DNA of 64,000 bases from Saccharomyces mikatae IFO 1815 (Eukaryota > Ascomycota > Saccharomycetes > Saccharomycetales > Saccharomycetaceae), in the NCBI RefSeq assembly GCF_947241705.1, contig NC_079267.1, positions 708,501 to 772,500 on the forward strand. Reading direction: 5' to 3'. The notes under the pieces were generated by a model. It saw only the letters and a program-made list of their open reading frames with translations. It did not search any database and was not told the DNA's origin. Positions 61,301 to 64,000 of the stretch are shown in pieces. Each line of letters opens with the position of its first letter. Position 1 is the first letter of the stretch. The position numbers and the translations under genes are program-made.

Positions 61301-64000
61301 CTGAGAGTGCTTCAGTTTAAATTCATACCGTGGCTCAAATTTATGTGCTTCCGAGTCTAAGATACTGTCAAAGAGGGCGGTTAACATATCTAATAGTGTA
61401 TAGAGAGACAAATGGTGACATAACGACGATGGAATAGATCTGATAAATATTTCGCAAGCATTAAAGGCAGCATCTTGCAAAGTTGGTTCCCTATGAGAAA
61501 GACAAAGCAGCAAGTTATTAAGTTGCTGAGCAATCATTTTCGAGTTAAATATGGCATCATTGCCCCTTTGGATTAACTTAGCATATTTTCTAATCATGGA
61601 AACCGATAAAACTGCTATACACTTTTCAATTGAACCGGAAAGAATGGAAGGATCAGAAAAATATAGTAGAGTTTTCGAACAATCACCCGCCTCACATCTT
61701 ATTGTTTCTAAAAGAGCAGCGGCCGCGAGAAACATGATTTTGGATGATGAGGTTGTCCTGTACTGAACAATATTCGTGTTGAAATATTCAGTTATTTGTT
61801 GCTTTTGTTGTTTGATATTTTCATTAGACGAACCACGACGCAAAATAGTATTCATTTCCAACGAAAGCTCCTTGTTATTGGTAGGAAATTCGGAGGCTAG
61901 TGGTGGTGAATTATAAGCTATGGTTAATAAAAAAGAAAAATTTTCTTTGACAATGGGCCCGCCAAGGTGGTACCCATGGATGACAAAATTGAACCAAGCG
62001 TTCCTAAACTTGTTTGTAGTCACTTCGTCTTTGTTGATGTCCAGGGGCGTGCTACCTGGAACAGGTAATAGAGCGGCAAGAGGCTCCAGATATGTAGCAA
62101 TTTGATCTGCAACACGAGAAATTTCCGTTTGAGGTCTATGGTGTTCCAATCGTTCTACTTCCCCACTTGCAATAATGGAGTCTAATAAATCGTGAAGATA
62201 CATGAAATACAAATCGCTTGAAAAATGATTGGCCAACAATTCTTTTGATATTACACATTTTGCTTTGATGATATTTCTCAATAAGGTATTGTCATTATTT
62301 TTGGCTGCGAAAACAGTTCTCGATTTGAAGAACTTCAGCAAAAGCGAAAATTCTGTCAATGAAGTATTTGGGGCAAGTCTTGCTAAAGAGTCTAAAATAA
62401 CACTATCGAATTCCTTGGACATAGAATTAACTTTTTGCGTAAGAATAGAGATGGTTAAAGCTGTTATGCTTTGAGTATTGTAATAAGAGGCAATTGTTGT
62501 CGTTGCAGCCACACAATTAGAAATTAAAGAAGCATGATATGTCATAGTGGTTCCACTATTAACATCATGGGAGGAGAGTTGCCCCACAGTTGTGTTTGTG
62601 AGCAGCGCACCAGTACCATTCAAACTTACAGATGAATTTCTTGGGGGAAAGTAATCTTTTTCGATGTTTTTTCCTGATGTTATTGTTAACTGACGCTCAC
62701 GAAGCACCGGAGCTGGAGATCCATCCTCAGAAACAGCTAATAAGTTGTTCATGGAATAAATTGTACTTACGATTGCATCCTCATTAAGAGGGTATAATCC
62801 TGTGGTGAATATTTTTGCAACATCTTTTACTGTTTTGGTAGTGATGTGTGGAGATGCCACTAGCAGCGGAAACATACGAATCAAAGTTAAAGACAATTTC
62901 TCTGTAAAAAAGTTTAATAAGGAGGCAGAAGCTACTATCGCTTTTGTCAATGATGACGTAATAACATCAGATAGAAAGAAATTATCAATAGATTCAGAAA
63001 TAACTTTCGTAAAGCTCTCAAAAAGTTCGCTTTCTGTATCCTCGATAAACGGAATCAAACACAGTGTTTGTAAGTAGTAGGCCCGGGTATCAAAAGAGAA
63101 CCTTGCGCGATTATCTGTTGATAAGTCGAGAATATGAGACTCAGAGCAAAACTGCAGGGAAAGTTTACACATGTCTGTAAAAAAATGTTTATTGCTTCTT
63201 ACGTTGAAAAAAAACTCGTCAATACAATTTGTATCATTATTGATATCAGTTGCTTCTTGGTCAAATTTGTAGAATTGATACTGCTGGTTTAACAAAAACT
63301 CACTCAAATCGACATTAGCATGCGAAGTGTGTAACAGGTGAGATATTAGCGAAACTTGCAAGCGAGATATTAATTCTAATAGGTAAGCACCTGATAGTTC
63401 GTTTCCAGCATCATAGTACTGAACAATTGAATCATTAGCGAACGTTGCTGAGGAGTTTATAGTTGTGTCGACCTCATTCAAAAATGAACCATGAAGCACA
63501 AGTTTTGCTAACTTTTTCCAAGTGAATTTAGTGAGCTCAGAAGAATTGGGAAACCGGATAAACGCATTAATAAAGCCCACTAGTGATAGGAGTCCAGACT
63601 GCTTAACAGTAAAGACTTTTAACATGTGCTCAAAGTAAATTGATATGATGCCGCTTATAGTTTCATAAAGAGCAGGATGTTGTTCACAAGCTTGAATCAT
63701 AAATTTGGTCAGCTCGAAAGTTAACAGTTCAATGGGATTTCTCAATTTTTTCAGCTTGAATCTTGAGGACAGGACGTCTGAAATCCTTTGTCTTGGAGTC
63801 TCCAGAAAGTAAGGCGCGATGATTTCCTTAAGCATCGTTTCTACCAGATCGAGTGAAGTAGGGATTGCTGTACAAAGTGAAGTTAGCACTTCCCATTCAC
63901 TCAGTGTGAGTGGTATAGTATATATCTTTGAAGTATTTGTAGAGTAAAAAATAGGCAGAGTACGAGTTATCAAATCTAATGTTGTGCCATTGTTTTTCTG
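58391..64000 (-). CDS. STT4: Stt4, phosphatidylinositol 4-kinase (5' end beyond window)
   Basis: Plasma-membrane PI 4-kinase type III-alpha, held there by Ypp1 and Efr3, which makes the PI4P needed for the Pkc1 pathway and actin. 1869 codons are visible. The frame stays open to base 64000, and the nine codons before the TTG at 63973 read QKNNGTTLD, which resembles the S. cerevisiae N-terminal region; about 30 residues are therefore missing. The C-terminal catalytic domain shows KVGDDCRQDVLALQLI, the loop DRHNGNIMYDD and DFGFIFDIVPGG. A helical-repeat body and a lipid kinase unique domain precede it. The stop is 58391-58393. Confidence 0.97.
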   Translation of the reverse strand, partial: QKNNGTTLDLITRTLPIFYSTNTSKIYTIPLTLSEWEVLTSLCTAIPTSLDLVETMLKEIIAPYFLETPRQRISDVLSSRFKLKKLRNPIELLTFELTKFMIQACEQHPALYETISGIISIYFEHMLKVFTVKQSGLLSLVGFINAFIRFPNSSELTKFTWKKLAKLVLHGSFLNEVDTTINSSATFANDSIVQYYDAGNELSGAYLLELISRLQVSLISHLLHTSHANVDLSEFLLNQQYQFYKFDQEATDINNDTNCIDEFFFNVRSNKHFFTDMCKLSLQFCSESHILDLSTDNRARFSFDTRAYYLQTLCLIPFIEDTESELFESFTKVISESIDNFFLSDVITSSLTKAIVASASLLNFFTEKLSLTLIRMFPLLVASPHITTKTVKDVAKIFTTGLYPLNEDAIVSTIYSMNNLLAVSEDGSPAPVLRERQLTITSGKNIEKDYFPPRNSSVSLNGTGALLTNTTVGQLSSHDVNSGTTMTYHASLISNCVAATTTIASYYNTQSITALTISILTQKVNSMSKEFDSVILDSLARLAPNTSLTEFSLLLKFFKSRTVFAAKNNDNTLLRNIIKAKCVISKELLANHFSSDLYFMYLHDLLDSIIASGEVERLEHHRPQTEISRVADQIATYLEPLAALLPVPGSTPLDINKDEVTTNKFRNAWFNFVIHGYHLGGPIVKENFSFLLTIAYNSPPLASEFPTNNKELSLEMNTILRRGSSNENIKQQKQQITEYFNTNIVQYRTTSSSKIMFLAAAALLETIRCEAGDCSKTLLYFSDPSILSGSIEKCIAVLSVSMIRKYAKLIQRGNDAIFNSKMIAQQLNNLLLCLSHREPTLQDAAFNACEIFIRSIPSSLCHHLSLYTLLDMLTALFDSILDSEAHKFEPRYEFKLKHSQTTILVPSSSSWRTATLSRLHKSAKEWVRIVLNRSNQDAKILLQSYISDLGEYSRLNSVEFGVSFAMDMAGSILPADKELSRLTYYGPEKPNTISGFISLHSWRSKYLFDTAITSSPEDIKRQICISTQNIRKNLTLGNKIVTKDVTDFLDMSTALLILGNGAPASLIYDIVHLPFEVFTSASLKIATNVWLTIITEKPEVAHLLLVDVCYCWMRSIDDNIGLYSRDHDLKGEEYQKMEYSPYDKAGINRDAKNASQAMQPHLHVIKFFASHFEGTLFQSDSLLKIFTKCVLYGIKNMYKASLHPFARMIRHELLLFATLVLNASYKQGSKYTGRLSQEITKGALSWFKRPVAWPFGSNELKIKADLSTTRDLFLQLNKLSSLMARHCGKDYKILNYFLASEIQQIQTWLTPTEKIEGADSNELTSDIVEATFANDPILAINLLQRCYSNRAEEVLMGLISKNPLMCVGSASALDLFIKGSHSSTKKDLHVTLYWTPVSPLKSINLFLPEWQGNSFILQFSIYSLESQDVNLAFFYVPQIVQCLRYDKTGYVERLILDTAKISVLFSHQIIWNMLANCYKDDEGIQEDDIKPTLDRIRERMVSSFSQSHRAFYEREFEFFDEVTGISGKLKPYIKKSKAEKKHKIDEEMSKIVVKPDVYLPSNPDGVVIDIDRKSGKPLQSHAKAPFMATFKIKKEIQDPLTSTTKEVEKWQAAIFKVGDDCRQDVLALQLISLFRTIWSSIGLDVYVFPYRVTATAPGCGVIDVLPNSVSRDMLGREAVNGLYEYFTSKFGNESTIEFQNARNNFVKSLAGYSVISYLLQFKDRHNGNIMYDDQGHCLHIDFGFIFDIVPGGIKFEAVPFKLTKEMVKVMGGSPQTPAYLDFEELCIKAYLAARPHVDAIIECVNPMLGSGLPCFKGHKTIKNLRARFQPQKTDHEAALYMKALIRKSYESIFTKGYDEFQRLTNGIPY

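Overview
This window is a 64 kb piece of nuclear chromosome from a Saccharomyces sensu stricto yeast. Gene order, spacing and protein lengths follow the right arm of S. cerevisiae chromosome XII from the end of BOP2 (YLR267W) to most of STT4 (YLR305C), with no gene gained, lost or inverted that I can see. Several proteins (GSP1, MET17, ACO1) match the S. cerevisiae sequence as I remember it at or near identity. Others (SEC22, DBP9, STT4, YLR278C, PIG1, CTS1) differ at scattered residues or by up to about 50 residues in length. It is therefore probably a sister species rather than S. cerevisiae itself; the sequence alone does not let me name the species. AT-rich spacers, a TACTAAC branch point in both introns and Ty LTR relics beside tRNA genes all fit this genus. 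Layout: 1-7.3 kb holds a BOP2 tail, SEC22 (ER-Golgi SNARE), DCS1 (scavenger decapping), CMG1 (G-patch) and YCS4 (condensin). 7.3-9.4 kb is the most rearranged part: tRNA-Val(AAC), a Ty3-type sigma LTR 16 bp upstream of it, a delta LTR inserted in that sigma with a 5-bp duplication, a delta mosaic and a very old delta. 9.4-19.9 kb holds PIG1, MCM5, SMD2 (intron), DBP9 and YSH1. 20.3-33.4 kb holds the zinc-cluster regulator YLR278C, RSO55, PUT6, ECI1, NNT1/EFM7, CTS1, YLR287C and RPS30A (intron after the start codon). 33.6-48.2 kb holds MEC3, GUF1, COQ11, GCD7, SEC72, GSP1, ATP14, YLR297W, YHC1 and ECM38. 49-64 kb holds EXG1, HRI1, a delta LTR with tRNA-Leu(UAG), MET17, a second delta cluster with tRNA-Ile(AAU), ACO1 and STT4, which is cut by the window end. 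The genes do not form one pathway; this is ordinary yeast gene mixing. Well-known circuits can be read from the promoters: an early cell-cycle box before MCM5, an oleate response element before ECI1, paired Ace2/Swi5-type sites before CTS1, PAC/RRPE elements before DBP9 and GSP1, a Rap1 site before RPS30A, Cbf1 plus Met31/32 sites before MET17, a CCAAT box before ACO1 and GATAAG sites before ECM38. I found no convincing undescribed system. The points most worth a second look are the nested LTR cluster at tRNA-Val, the unexplained LTR-like DNA near tRNA-Ile, two GC-rich intergenic islands (about 43.5-43.8 and 48.55-48.78 kb) and the alternative start and upstream ORF of NNT1.
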